A stretch of 64,000 nt of DNA from Lutispora saccharofermentans (GCF_024363565.1 NZ_JAJEKE010000007.1:106982-170981); one strand, 5' to 3'. Positions 25,633 through 35,506 are shown, numbered from the stretch's first letter. Translations and numbers: made by a program. The notes: generated by a model not told the origin, from the letters alone.

Positions 25633-26766
25633 ATGAAACGTAAGGCTCAATTGATGCAAGGTAACGAAGCATGTGTAGAAGGCGCTATTGCTGCAGGAAT
25701 GAGGTTTTTCGCCGGATATCCTATAACTCCTTCTACAGAAATAGCAGAAATCTCAGCAGAAAAGCTTCCTTGTGTTGGAGGAAAGTTTATTCAGATGGAA
25801 GATGAAATAGCAAGTATGGCAGCAATTATAGGAGCTTCTTTGACTGGTTTAAAAACCATGACTGCAACCAGCGGTCCAGGTTTCTCACTTAAACAGGAGA
25901 ACCTTGGTTATGCATCTATATCAGAAGTTCCATGTGTAGTAGTGAATGTTCAAAGAGGAGGCCCAAGCACAGGATTACCTACTTCACCGGCCCAGGGCGA
26001 GATTATGCAAGCCCGTTGGGGAACTCACGGCGATCATCCTGTTATAGCGTTGACTCCTTCTTCAGTAAAAGAAACTTTCGAACTGACTATAAGAGCATTC
26101 AATCTTGCAGAGAAATATAGAATGCCTGTAATATTGCTTATGGATGAAGTCATAGGACATATGAGGGAAAGGGTAGAACTTCCGGACATTTCAGAATTAG
26201 AGATAATAAGCAGAAAAAGGCCAAGTGTAAGCAAAGATGCTTATAAGCCCTATAAAGCTGATGAGGATTTAATACCACCTATGGCTAACTTTGGAGAAGG
26301 ATACAGGTATCATGTAACAGGACTTGTTCATGACGAAACCGGATTCCCAAGCAATAGCTCTGCTGTAGCTGACAAGCTTGTCAGAAGATTAATGGATAAA
26401 ATAGAAACCCATAAAGACGATATTATTCAATGGGAAGAACAAAATACCGAGGATGCAGATATTGTTATTGTTTCTATAGGCGGTGTATCCAGAGCCGCAG
26501 ATACTGCAATGAAAATGTTAAGAGCTAAAGGACTTAAAGTAGGGACATTCAGACCTATTACGGTATGGCCTTTCCCCGAAAAGAGACTTCAAGAGCTGGC
26601 AGAAAAGGTAAAGACCTTTGTTGTGGCAGAAATGAATCTCGGCCAAATGGTTTTAGAGGTTGAAAGAATAATAAAGGATAAAGCTGAAATCAAGAGAGTG
26701 AATAAAGTCAATGGAGAAGCAGTATATCCTGAAGAAATAACAGCAGTAATTGAGGAGGTGCTCTAA
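25633..26766 (+). CDS. korA: 2-oxoacid:ferredoxin oxidoreductase alpha subunit
   Basis: 377 aa. The pyrimidine-binding domain starts with GNEACVEGAIAAGMRFFAGYPITPSTE, and the following QMEDEIASMAAIIGASL and ATSGPGFSLKQENLG blocks are typical of KorA/VorB. The central transketolase-like domain spans about 255-370. With KorB it decarboxylates a 2-oxoacid to its acyl-CoA. 2-oxoglutarate is the most likely substrate by subunit type and by the nearby glutamate dehydrogenase, but branched-chain 2-oxoacids cannot be excluded. Confidence 0.92.
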   Translation: MKRKAQLMQGNEACVEGAIAAGMRFFAGYPITPSTEIAEISAEKLPCVGGKFIQMEDEIASMAAIIGASLTGLKTMTATSGPGFSLKQENLGYASISEVPCVVVNVQRGGPSTGLPTSPAQGEIMQARWGTHGDHPVIALTPSSVKETFELTIRAFNLAEKYRMPVILLMDEVIGHMRERVELPDISELEIISRKRPSVSKDAYKPYKADEDLIPPMANFGEGYRYHVTGLVHDETGFPSNSSAVADKLVRRLMDKIETHKDDIIQWEEQNTEDADIVIVSIGGVSRAADTAMKMLRAKGLKVGTFRPITVWPFPEKRLQELAEKVKTFVVAEMNLGQMVLEVERIIKDKAEIKRVNKVNGEAVYPEEITAVIEEVL

Positions 26767-26767
26767 T

Positions 26768-27586
26768 ATGCCAAGTGCTATAGTTAATGAATATTTTAGA
26801 ACCAATAAATTGCCGCAGATTTGGTGCCCCGGATGCGGTCACGGCATTATTACCAGAGCGATAACAGTTGCGATAGACAAGCTGGGGTTTGATAGAGATA
26901 AGATTTGTGTAGTATCCGGTATAGGCTGCTCTTCCAGGGCTACAGGATATTTGGACTTTGATACGCTTCACACAACTCACGGAAGGGCTTTGGCTTTTGC
27001 AACGGGAGTTAAGCTGGCAAATCCGGAGATGAAGGTCATCGTTATTACCGGAGACGGCGATGCTTCCGCTATAGGCGGCAATCATTTTATCCACGCATGC
27101 AGAAGAAATATCGGAATCACAACTATTGTTTTTAACAATAATATATACGGTATGACAGGCGGGCAGTATTCACCTACTACTCCTAAATTTGACAAAGGAA
27201 CTACTGCACCTTATGGAAATATCGATAAGGCTTTTGATATACCAACTCTGGCTACTGCTGCAGGAGCAACTTATGTCGGCAGATCAACAGCTTATCATAC
27301 AAACCTTCTTATTTCTCTGATAGAAAACGGTTTGAAAAATGATGGATTCTCTTTGATTGAAGCTATTAGCTCATGCCCAACTTATTACGGAAGAAAGAAC
27401 AAAAAGGGATCGGCAGTTGATATGTTGGAATGGCAGAAAGATCATGCAGTTAATATATCTGCTGCTTCTAAGATGACTCCGGAAGCATTGGAAGGAAAAT
27501 TCCTTATAGGAGAATTCAAAAATAGTCCGGAACCTGAGTATACAAGTGAATACCAGAAGATTATCGATAGGTTTATAAAGGAGTGA
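26768..27586 (+). CDS. korB: 2-oxoacid:ferredoxin oxidoreductase beta subunit
   Basis: 272 aa, ATG 26768 one base after the korA stop, with GAGGAGGTG upstream (an earlier in-frame start at 26750 would lie inside korA). TPP-binding motif VITGDGDASAIGGNHFIHACRRN, and WCPGCGHG, whose Cys pair is conserved in this subunit type. It forms the catalytic TPP site with KorA. Confidence 0.93.
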   Translation: MPSAIVNEYFRTNKLPQIWCPGCGHGIITRAITVAIDKLGFDRDKICVVSGIGCSSRATGYLDFDTLHTTHGRALAFATGVKLANPEMKVIVITGDGDASAIGGNHFIHACRRNIGITTIVFNNNIYGMTGGQYSPTTPKFDKGTTAPYGNIDKAFDIPTLATAAGATYVGRSTAYHTNLLISLIENGLKNDGFSLIEAISSCPTYYGRKNKKGSAVDMLEWQKDHAVNISAASKMTPEALEGKFLIGEFKNSPEPEYTSEYQKIIDRFIKE

Positions 27587-27592
27587 TATTGA

Positions 27593-28129
27593 ATGGATAA
27601 GCATGAAATAAGATTGAGCGGTTCAGGTGGACAGGGACTTATTCTTGCAGGAATTATTTTGGCGGAAGCTGCTATAATCGACGGCAAAAATGCTGTTCAA
27701 ACTCAATCCTACGGACCGGAAGCAAGAGGCGGAGCCAGTAAGGCTGAAGTTATCATTTCTACAGAAAAAATAGATTTTCCTAAGGTAAGAAATTGTGATA
27801 TATTTTTGTCTCTGACTCAGAAATCCTTTGAACAATATGGTAAAGGAATAAAAGAAGACGGTATAATAATCGTAGATAACATAGTGAATTCACAAAGTGC
27901 TAATAATAAAATATATTCGGTACCTATAATCGATACTGCTGTAAACGTAATAGGCAAGCCAATGGTTGTTAACATCGTAGCTCTGGGCGTTTTGGTTGCT
28001 CTTACTCATATAGTATCTAAAGAAGCATTGGAAGAAGCAGTATTGGATCGTGTTCCAAAGGGTACGGAAGAGCTGAATAGAAAAGCACTGGAAATGGGAT
28101 ATGCAATGGGGGAAAATGCTAAAAAGTAA
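27593..28129 (+). CDS. korC: 2-oxoacid:ferredoxin oxidoreductase gamma subunit
   Basis: 178 aa, ATG with AAGGAGTGA. The CoA-binding-type gamma domain begins RLSGSGGQGLILAGIILAEA and has TQSYGPEARGGASKAEVIIS. Last subunit gene of the complex; 13 nt before the RpiR regulator, which is likely co-transcribed. Confidence 0.93.
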   Translation: MDKHEIRLSGSGGQGLILAGIILAEAAIIDGKNAVQTQSYGPEARGGASKAEVIISTEKIDFPKVRNCDIFLSLTQKSFEQYGKGIKEDGIIIVDNIVNSQSANNKIYSVPIIDTAVNVIGKPMVVNIVALGVLVALTHIVSKEALEEAVLDRVPKGTEELNRKALEMGYAMGENAKK

Positions 28130-28142
28130 TGGGGTAGGTTAA

Positions 28143-29018
28143 ATGAGTGAAAATCAAGATTTAATGAAGAAAATACAATTGAGCTTTCAAAGGTTAAGTA
28201 AAGGGCAGAAGATGATTGCTCAGTATATTATGGACAATTATGATAAAGCTGCTTTTATGACCGCCGCAAAGCTGGGAGAAAAAGTAGGCGTTAGTGAATC
28301 TACAGTAGTAAGATTTGCAAATGTTCTTGATTTTGAAGGCTATCCGCAATTGCAGAGTGAACTTCAGGAAATGATAAGGACCCGTTTGACTACCGTACAA
28401 AGAATAGAAATGTCTGCAGACTATTCTAGTGAGGAAAATACTTTAAAAAAGGTGCTAAAAGCAGATATAGATAATTTAAGAATAACCATGGATAGCATTG
28501 ACTACAAGGTCTTTGAAGCTTCAGTAAAATCTATCACTGAAGCAAAGCATATTTATATTGTGGCATTGAGAAGCTCTACTACTTTAGCTGATTTTTTAGG
28601 CTTTTATCTCAATTTGATCAGGGATAATGTATACATTACCAGCCGATCTATTTCAGATACTTTTGAAATGCTATTCAGAGTAGATAAGGATGATTTGGTT
28701 ATTGGTATAGGATTTCCCAGATATTCATCAAAAACCATTGAAGCTCTCCATTACGCAAAGTCACAGGGCGCAAAGGTTCTTGCTATAACTGACAGTATTT
28801 TGTCACCTTTGGCAGCAAACTCAGATTTTACCCTTACTGCAAAGAGCAACATGGAGTCTTTTGTAGATTCCTTAGTTGCTCCCCTAAGCTTGCTTAATGC
28901 CTTAATAGTAGCAGTTGGTATTAAAGAAAAAAATAAAGTAGCATCTTCTTTTGCTAAGCTTGAAGAGATTTGGGAACAATATAATGTATATTCCAATAAG
29001 GAAAAAAACAGTAAATAG
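28143..29018 (+). CDS. MurR/RpiR family transcription regulator
   Basis: 291 aa. N-terminal HTH_6 domain (1-80) with AAKLGEKVGVSESTVVRFANVLDFEGYPQLQSEL, then a SIS sugar-phosphate-binding domain (about 125-265) with IYIVALRSSTTLADF and GIGFPRYSSKTIEAL. RpiR regulators usually sense a phosphosugar; here its position behind korDABC and ahead of glutamate dehydrogenase suggests control of 2-oxoacid or amino-acid metabolism, which is inference. No terminator separates it from the gdh leader. Confidence 0.85.
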   Translation: MSENQDLMKKIQLSFQRLSKGQKMIAQYIMDNYDKAAFMTAAKLGEKVGVSESTVVRFANVLDFEGYPQLQSELQEMIRTRLTTVQRIEMSADYSSEENTLKKVLKADIDNLRITMDSIDYKVFEASVKSITEAKHIYIVALRSSTTLADFLGFYLNLIRDNVYITSRSISDTFEMLFRVDKDDLVIGIGFPRYSSKTIEALHYAKSQGAKVLAITDSILSPLAANSDFTLTAKSNMESFVDSLVAPLSLLNALIVAVGIKEKNKVASSFAKLEEIWEQYNVYSNKEKNSK

Positions 29019-29167
29019 CCAATATATCAAATTATTTTAATAATCAGGAGGATTTCAGCTAACCATATAGAATATGTTAAGGTGAATGGCCAAAGTTGCT
29101 TCATGATATTTAGAGCAGGCAGACTGCTTTAAATTATATATTATGTTATTAGGAGGTCTATTAAAAT

Positions 29168-30421
29168 ATGGCACACCAAGATAATTTAAATCCATTCTTA
29201 AACGCTCAGAAACAGGTAAAAGAAGCATGTGACAGATTAGGTTTAGAAGCAGATGTATACGAAATATTAAAGCAGCCTCTAAAAGTTCTGGAAGTTGCTA
29301 TCCCTGTAAAGATGGATGACGGTAGCGTTAAAGTATTTACTGGCTACAGGGCTCAGCATAATGACGCTGTTGGTCCTACAAAAGGCGGTATCAGGTTCCA
29401 TCCTAATGTGAGCAGAGATGAAGTAATGGCACTATCTATATGGATGACATTTAAGTGTTGTGTTACCGGTATTCCATATGGCGGTGGCAAAGGTGGCGTA
29501 ATAGTCGATCCTAGAACCTTATCACAAGGCGAATTAGAGAGATTATCAAGAGGCTACATAGATGCTACTTATAAATTATTGGGAGAACAAGTAGACGTTC
29601 CGGCTCCTGATGTAAATACCAATGGCCAGATCATGGCTTGGATGGTTGATCAATATAACAAATTAGTAGGCAGAAGCGCTTTAGGTGTTATTACCGGAAA
29701 ACCAGTAGAATTTGGCGGATCAAAGGGAAGAACTGCAGCTACAGGCTTTGGTGTTGCAGTAACTGCAAGAGAAGCTGCTAAGAGATTGGGAATAAACTTT
29801 AATGGTGCGACTATTGCATTGCAAGGCATAGGAAATGTTGGAAGCCATACCGGATACAATATGGAAAAGCTCGGCGGAAAAGTTGTGGCTGTTTGTGAAT
29901 GGAATGGAACAGTTTACAAAGAAGACGGATTTGATATGCATGCTTTAGTTGATTATATGAGAAAGAATAAGACTATTGTTGGCTTCCCAGGATCTAAGGA
30001 GATCACAAAATCTGAGTTCTTTGCATTGCCTGTAGACATTTTAGTTCCTGCTGCTCTTGAAAATGAGATAACTGCAGAAGTTGCAGAGACAATTCAAGCT
30101 AAGTTCGTATGCGAAGCAGCTAATGGACCTACCACTCCTGATGGAGATGAAGTTTTGAACAGAAGAGGTATACTGTTGACGCCTGACATACTCACAAATG
30201 CTGGAGGCGTTACCGTATCATATTTTGAATGGGTACAAAACCTCTACGGCTATTATTGGACGGAAAAAGAAGTTGAAGAAAAAGAAGAAAGAGCAATGGT
30301 TGATGCATTCAATGCTATTTATAAGATTAAAGAAGAATATAATGTACCTATGAGAACTGCAGCCTATATGCACTCTGTAAAGAAAGTTGCGGCTGCAATG
30401 AAAGTTAGAGGATGGTACTAG
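29168..30421 (+). CDS. gdhA: glutamate dehydrogenase
   Basis: 417 aa, ATG with AGGAGGTC. The Glu/Leu/Phe/Val dehydrogenase signature with catalytic Lys lies in VTGIPYGGGKGGVIVDP (about 98-114); KGGIRFHP precedes it and the Rossmann GIGNVGSH lies near 220. The size and sequence fit the hexameric NAD-type glutamate dehydrogenase of anaerobes, interconverting glutamate and 2-oxoglutarate. The 149-nt leader (29019-29167) holds an orphan AGGAGG at 29045-29050 and a short hairpin but no recognised riboswitch. Confidence 0.93.
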   Translation: MAHQDNLNPFLNAQKQVKEACDRLGLEADVYEILKQPLKVLEVAIPVKMDDGSVKVFTGYRAQHNDAVGPTKGGIRFHPNVSRDEVMALSIWMTFKCCVTGIPYGGGKGGVIVDPRTLSQGELERLSRGYIDATYKLLGEQVDVPAPDVNTNGQIMAWMVDQYNKLVGRSALGVITGKPVEFGGSKGRTAATGFGVAVTAREAAKRLGINFNGATIALQGIGNVGSHTGYNMEKLGGKVVAVCEWNGTVYKEDGFDMHALVDYMRKNKTIVGFPGSKEITKSEFFALPVDILVPAALENEITAEVAETIQAKFVCEAANGPTTPDGDEVLNRRGILLTPDILTNAGGVTVSYFEWVQNLYGYYWTEKEVEEKEERAMVDAFNAIYKIKEEYNVPMRTAAYMHSVKKVAAAMKVRGWY

Positions 30422-30434
30422 ATTTTATGATCAT

Positions 30435-30465
30435 AAAAAACCTGTTTTTATAACAGGTTTTTTTT
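30435..30465 (+). terminator. intrinsic terminator of gdhA
   Basis: 12-bp stem AAAAAACCTGTT / AACAGGTTTTTT, 5-nt loop, T tract. Confidence 0.9.
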
Positions 30466-30537
30466 ATGACTTTAAGTTTAGCTTTTCAATAATATGATAT
30501 AATATTATAGATTTATTTTTTGGAATGGGGTTGTTTT

Positions 30538-31770
30538 ATGACATTTGATGTTATTGTTATCGGCGGCGGGCCTTCAGGCATGATGGCGGCGGGAATTGCA
30601 GGCTCAAGAGGCAGGAATGCCTTATTAATAGAAAAAAACGATAGATTAGGCAAGAAATTATATATTACAGGCAAAGGGCGCTGCAATATAACCAATTCTG
30701 CTGAAAAAGATGATTTTATATTGCATATAACCAGAAACCCTAAATTCCTATACAGCTGCTTTAACAATTTGTTCAATGATGACCTTATAGATTTTTTTTC
30801 TGAATTAGGCCTAAGGACTAAAGTTGAAAGGGGCGGAAGGGTATTTCCTGTCTCAGATAAGTCCAGTGATGTGATTAAGGCACTTGAAAAGCATATGCAG
30901 TTGAATAATGTATCTGTTAAGCTGAATACCGCGGTTAAATCCATTGATATCCGAGACGGCAAAGCCGAAGGAGTGGTTCTTGAAAGCGGGGAAAGGATCA
31001 AAAGCTCTGCTGTTATAATAGCAACAGGAGGTCTTTCTTACCCATTGACAGGGTCCACTGGCGACGGCTATAAATTTGCAAAAAGTGCAGGGCATGAAAT
31101 TACCAACCTGAGACCTTCTTTAGTTCCTCTGGTGGTCAAAGAAGAATATATAAAAGAAATTCAAGGCTTATCATTAAAAAATGTAGCTGTTAGAGCTGTT
31201 TGCGATGGTAAAATATTATTTGAAGAAATAGGAGAAATGTTATTCACCCATTATGGCTTATCAGGTCCTTTGATTTTGTCTGCAAGCTTCTACATTTCAG
31301 AAAGAGTATTCAAACACCATAGAACTTTTATATGCATTGATCTTAAACCCGGCTTGACTGATGATGAATTAGATAAAAGGATATTAAGAGATTTTGATAT
31401 AAACATAAATAAACAATTTAAAAACTCATTGGATGATCTCCTGCCGAAAAAAATTATACCTGTAATCATTAAATTATCGAGTATACCTGAAAATAAACCG
31501 GTGAATCAGATATCAAAAGAAGAAAGAAAAGGATTGATTGATTTACTTAAAAATATGAAATTTGAAATTCTGGATACCAGACCTATTTCAGAGGCCATAA
31601 TAACTTCCGGAGGTATAAATATCAAGGAAGTCAATCCCAGGACAATGGAATCGAAGCTGATTGAGGGATTATATTTCGCCGGCGAGGTGCTGGATGTAGA
31701 CGCATTTACAGGGGGCTATAATTTGCAGATTGCTTTCTCAACAGGCTATACTGCCGGTTTAAATTGTTGA
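30538..31770 (+). CDS. HI0933-family flavoprotein
   Basis: 410 aa from ATG 30538 (MTFDVIVIGGG) with GGGG upstream; ATG 30520 would add six residues. FAD-binding GGGPSGMMAAG at residues 8-18, then GRCNITN, and the C-terminal GEVLDVDAFTGGYNLQIAFSTG, which marks the YhiN/HI0933 (BaiN-like) family. A redox role on a small substrate is assumed; the physiological reaction is not established. It begins a run with the cmk-plsC-ispH/rpsA genes. Confidence 0.85.
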   Translation: MTFDVIVIGGGPSGMMAAGIAGSRGRNALLIEKNDRLGKKLYITGKGRCNITNSAEKDDFILHITRNPKFLYSCFNNLFNDDLIDFFSELGLRTKVERGGRVFPVSDKSSDVIKALEKHMQLNNVSVKLNTAVKSIDIRDGKAEGVVLESGERIKSSAVIIATGGLSYPLTGSTGDGYKFAKSAGHEITNLRPSLVPLVVKEEYIKEIQGLSLKNVAVRAVCDGKILFEEIGEMLFTHYGLSGPLILSASFYISERVFKHHRTFICIDLKPGLTDDELDKRILRDFDININKQFKNSLDDLLPKKIIPVIIKLSSIPENKPVNQISKEERKGLIDLLKNMKFEILDTRPISEAIITSGGINIKEVNPRTMESKLIEGLYFAGEVLDVDAFTGGYNLQIAFSTGYTAGLNC

Positions 31771-31834
31771 CTATAAATTGACATTTTTGAGCATTATAAT
31801 AGTTAGCAGTATGATTCCTTCAGGAGGCTCTGTT

Positions 31835-32314
31835 ATGAACTCAAGACTGGACAAAAAAAAATATCAATATATAATAATGTGGGAAAGACTGGGCATTAGC
31901 TTAACGAAAGTGCTTTTGATCTTATCTTTATTGACCATAGCGATGCAGTCTATTATAGCCATTGATATTGATATATTGCCACAAAACATTACAATGGAAT
32001 TGGAAGGCAAATCAGTGGTTGAGAATTATCACTATGAATCAAAAGGACAGATAAAAATAACTGCTGACAGCAAGGCCGATATTGCTTTCTTAAAAGTATT
32101 CATCAATGGGGAAATGAAGGAGAGAGGGGATAATGCCTATATAGAAATTGATGTTAGAAATAATGATATCATAGAAATTGATGGAATAGACAGCGAGAAA
32201 TATATCAATATAAACATTGAAGACACCTCAGAAAATATTATTTTCCCTCAAAAGGGAATGAGATACAGGATAGAAGGCAATATTGTTGTTTTAGGGAGGG
32301 TCAAGCTTAAATAG
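31835..32314 (+). CDS. unknown single-pass membrane protein
   Basis: 159 aa from ATG 31835, which has AGGAGG 7 nt upstream; an earlier TTG at 31778 has no SD. A basic N-terminus (MNSRLDKKKYQYIIMWERLG) leads to one membrane helix (about 20-42), then a probably extracytoplasmic beta-rich domain with acidic residues. No family recognised. The 64-nt gap from the flavoprotein and 12-nt gap to cmk suggest it belongs to the same transcript. Confidence 0.65.
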   Translation: MNSRLDKKKYQYIIMWERLGISLTKVLLILSLLTIAMQSIIAIDIDILPQNITMELEGKSVVENYHYESKGQIKITADSKADIAFLKVFINGEMKERGDNAYIEIDVRNNDIIEIDGIDSEKYININIEDTSENIIFPQKGMRYRIEGNIVVLGRVKLK

Positions 32315-32326
32315 GGGGGTTATGCT

Positions 32327-32986
32327 TTGAACAATAAGGTTATTGCTATAGACGGGCCTGCAGGGGCGGGTAAAAGCACTGTAGCAAGAAGACTGTCTGA
32401 AAGAATCAACTTCACTTATATAGATTCGGGCGCATTATTTAGGGCTGTTACTTTAAAGGTCCTCAAATGCGGAATAGAAACGGATGATGTGAAGAATATT
32501 CTATACTATGCTAAAAACTCTTCTCTGGATTTTATAAATAATAGTATATATCTAGATGGTGAAGATGTAAGCTCAGAGATAAGAGAAGCTTTTGTGAACT
32601 CAAAAGTTTCTTATATCGCTATGATTCCGGAGATAAGAGAAATTATTGTCAATATACAGCGAAAGATAGCTCAAAACAAAGATGTTGTTGTTGATGGAAG
32701 AGATATAGGAACAACAGTTTTTCCTCAAGCATATATTAAATTTTTTTTAACCGCTTCTGTAGAAGAAAGAGCCAAAAGAAGATATAATGAACTTTGCGAT
32801 AAAAATAAATGCACTCTCGAAGAAGTAAGGGATCAAATAATAGAAAGAGATTATATTGATGCTCATAGGGAGGCTTCCCCCTTAAGGCAGGCTGAAGACG
32901 CTATATTGATCGACACAACAGGAAAAAACATAGATGAGGTCATAGCAGAGATGTTATATCATATTTCTATGAAGGGGGATGTATGA
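32327..32986 (+). CDS. cmk: cytidylate kinase
   Basis: 219 aa; TTG start behind GGGGGG, since the nearby ATG is out of frame. It phosphorylates CMP and dCMP. P-loop GPAGAGKST at residues 9-17; IDSGALFRAVT, VDGRDIGTTVFP and RDYIDAHREASPL are conserved. Overlaps plsC by 8 nt. Confidence 0.95.
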   Translation: MNNKVIAIDGPAGAGKSTVARRLSERINFTYIDSGALFRAVTLKVLKCGIETDDVKNILYYAKNSSLDFINNSIYLDGEDVSSEIREAFVNSKVSYIAMIPEIREIIVNIQRKIAQNKDVVVDGRDIGTTVFPQAYIKFFLTASVEERAKRRYNELCDKNKCTLEEVRDQIIERDYIDAHREASPLRQAEDAILIDTTGKNIDEVIAEMLYHISMKGDV

Positions 32987-33557
32987 GGTGTTTTATCAAA
33001 TAATTAAACTTTTGCTTAAGCCTTTATTTAATATATTTTATGTTGTCAGGGTCGAAGGCTTGGATAATTTACCTGAAGAAAACGGATACATTGTATGCGG
33101 AAATCATGCTAGAGTCATAGATCCTATTCTTATAGGAGTAAATATGCCTAAAAAAATACATTTTATGGCCAAAAATGAGCTGTTTAAGAATAAGTTGGTA
33201 GCTTTTGTTCTAAAAGGGCTTGGGGCTTTTCCTGTTAAAAGGGGGGAGGCGGATTTGAAAAGCATAAAAACCTCTCTTAAGCTGCTCCAGAATCAACAAA
33301 ATATTGGCATATTCCCGGAGGGGACCAGAAATACCACAGGAGAGCTAAAAGCCGAACCAGGCATTGCTATGCTTGCTATTAAATCGAAGAGGCCGATTGT
33401 TCCCGTGGCCATAAAGACTGATTATAATTTATTCCATAGAACTGATATTGTGATTGGAAAAGCTATAAATTTGAGCGAACATTTCGATACAAAGTTAAAG
33501 AATGAAGATTATAAGGATATAAGCTTAGAAATAATGAAAAAAATTAAGAAACTATAG
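32979..33557 (+). CDS. plsC: 1-acyl-sn-glycerol-3-phosphate acyltransferase
   Basis: 192 aa, ATG inside the end of cmk. It acylates lysophosphatidate at sn-2. The HX4D motif is present in GNHARVIDPI and the substrate motif as FPEGTRN; one N-terminal hydrophobic helix anchors it in the membrane. Part of the conserved clostridial cmk-plsC-ispH block. Confidence 0.92.
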   Translation: MYEVFYQIIKLLLKPLFNIFYVVRVEGLDNLPEENGYIVCGNHARVIDPILIGVNMPKKIHFMAKNELFKNKLVAFVLKGLGAFPVKRGEADLKSIKTSLKLLQNQQNIGIFPEGTRNTTGELKAEPGIAMLAIKSKRPIVPVAIKTDYNLFHRTDIVIGKAINLSEHFDTKLKNEDYKDISLEIMKKIKKL

Positions 33558-33565
33558 GTGAGCAT

Positions 33566-35461
33566 ATGAAAATAATTTTGGATAGGAATGCAGGTTTCTG
33601 TTTCGGTGTAAAAAACGCCATAGCTGAAACTTTGAAAACCATAGAAGAAAATAAGCAAAAAAAGGTATATACATATGGCCCTTTGATCCACAATAAGCAA
33701 GTCACAGAAGAATTAAGAAAAAAGGGAGTTATTGAAATTGAAAACCCTGCTGAGGATATGGGGGCGGACTCATTAGTTGTAATAAGATCTCATGGAGCAC
33801 CGAAGAAAATTTTTGAAGATATAATTTCTAAAGGCTTAAAATATGTAAATTGCACCTGCCCATTCGTATCAAGAATCCACAGAATTGTGGAAGAAAAATA
33901 TAATGAAGGCTATAAGATTATGATAGCTGGTGACAAGGATCATCCTGAAGTTATTGGAATAAATGGATGGTGCAATAATGAAGCTATTATATTGGACGAT
34001 GAAAAAATGGTGGACAAACTCACTTATTATGATAAAATATGTTTAGTTGCACAAACAACTATTTCAAAAAATCTTTGGCATAGAATTAAGGAAAGGGTTA
34101 AAGATAAATTTAAAAATACTGAAATTTTTGATACTATCTGCAGTGCAACAGAAAACAGACAAAAATCTGTGGCAGATTTAGCAGAAAAGGTTGATGCCAT
34201 GATAATAATTGGCGGGTTTAATAGTTCCAATACTCTTAAACTGTATGAAATCTCCAAAAATATTTGCCCGAAAACTTATCACATTGAAACTGCTGAGGAT
34301 TTATTGAAAGAAAATCTCATGAAGGCGGAAACTATCGGAATAGCGGCAGGTGCTTCTACGCCTGATTGGATAATTAAGGAGGTTATAGAAAAAATGCAAG
34401 ATTTTAGTAATGAAAATATTATGGAGGAATATGAGAAAAGTTTTAAATCCCTTCATCCAGGAGAAACAGTAAAAGGTATTGTCTTATCCTTAAATGATGA
34501 AGAGGTGATTGTTAATATAGGCTACAAAGCTGATGGAATTGTTAAGAAAGAAGACTTATCTTGGGATATGGATTTAAAAATTTCTGATCTGGTAAAAGTA
34601 GGAGATGAGATAGAAGTTAAGGTAGTCAGCATAAATGATGGAGAAGGCAATGTCGTACTATCAAAAAAATTAGTAGATGCAGATAAAAATTGGTATAAGC
34701 TAGAATATGCATATAATGAAAAAAGCTCCGTGCCCGGTATTGTCAAAGAAATAGTAAAAGGCGGAGGAATTGTTGAGATATTCGGCATAAGAACATTTAT
34801 GCCCGCTTCCTTATTTGATTTGAGATATGTTAATGATTTGGAGTCATATAAAAATAGCAAAGTTGATGTCAAAATCATAGAGTTTGATAAAGATAATAAG
34901 AAAGTGCTTGTTTCAAGAAAAGGTCATTTATTAGAACAAAAAGAAGCAAAAGAAAAAGAGTTCTGGGCTCATGCAGAGGTTGGCCAGAAAATTATAGGTG
35001 AAGTAAAAAGAGTGACAAATTTTGGTGCCTTTGTAGATATCGGCGGCGTTGACGGATTGATCCATATTTCTGAGTTATCCTGGTCGAGAATAGATCATCC
35101 TTCTGAAGTTGTTAAACCAGGCGATAAAGTAGAAGTTGTAATACTATCTTTAGACAGCAATAAAAACAAAATTTCTTTAGGTCTTAAGCAAACAAAACCG
35201 GAACCATGGACAACAGTAGAAGGCAAATATAATGCAGGTGATATCATTAATGTCAGGATATTAAGATTTGCAGCCTTTGGAGCTTTTGCCGAGGTTGAAC
35301 CGGGGATTGACGGACTTATACACATATCCCAGATATCTGATAAGAGGATAGACAAACCTTCGGATGTATTAACTATAAATCAAGTTGTAAAAGCAAAAAT
35401 TGTAGATATTAATATTCCGGAAAGAAAGCTCAGCCTGAGTTTAAAGGAAATAGAAGAGTAA
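33566..35461 (+). CDS. ispH: bifunctional HMBPP reductase IspH / ribosomal protein S1
   Basis: 631 aa fusion. Residues 1-282 are IspH, the last MEP-pathway enzyme, with the three [4Fe-4S] Cys: C12 in GFCFGVKNA, the Cys of CTCPFV (near 96) and that of CSATENRQ (near 192). Residues about 300-630 hold four S1 RNA-binding repeats, the last two with NFGAFVDIGGVDGLIHISEL-like cores. The fusion is known from Clostridia. It joins isoprenoid synthesis to a translation/RNA-binding protein; why is not known. No frameshift or internal stop separates the parts. Confidence 0.94.
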   Translation: MKIILDRNAGFCFGVKNAIAETLKTIEENKQKKVYTYGPLIHNKQVTEELRKKGVIEIENPAEDMGADSLVVIRSHGAPKKIFEDIISKGLKYVNCTCPFVSRIHRIVEEKYNEGYKIMIAGDKDHPEVIGINGWCNNEAIILDDEKMVDKLTYYDKICLVAQTTISKNLWHRIKERVKDKFKNTEIFDTICSATENRQKSVADLAEKVDAMIIIGGFNSSNTLKLYEISKNICPKTYHIETAEDLLKENLMKAETIGIAAGASTPDWIIKEVIEKMQDFSNENIMEEYEKSFKSLHPGETVKGIVLSLNDEEVIVNIGYKADGIVKKEDLSWDMDLKISDLVKVGDEIEVKVVSINDGEGNVVLSKKLVDADKNWYKLEYAYNEKSSVPGIVKEIVKGGGIVEIFGIRTFMPASLFDLRYVNDLESYKNSKVDVKIIEFDKDNKKVLVSRKGHLLEQKEAKEKEFWAHAEVGQKIIGEVKRVTNFGAFVDIGGVDGLIHISELSWSRIDHPSEVVKPGDKVEVVILSLDSNKNKISLGLKQTKPEPWTTVEGKYNAGDIINVRILRFAAFGAFAEVEPGIDGLIHISQISDKRIDKPSDVLTINQVVKAKIVDINIPERKLSLSLKEIEE

Positions 35462-35467
35462 AGCCAT

Positions 35468-35506
35468 GCCAATCTGTATTTCATATAGATTGGCGTTATT
35501 TTTTTG
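35468..35506 (+). terminator. intrinsic terminator of ispH/rpsA
   Basis: 11-bp stem GCCAATCTGTA / TATAGATTGGC (one G-T), then GTTATTTTTTT. Confidence 0.85.

Noticed and set aside
29045..29120. AGGAGG in the gdhA leader followed by a 26-codon frame from ATT
   Set aside because: No standard start codon at SD distance and no domain; noted only as an orphan SD.
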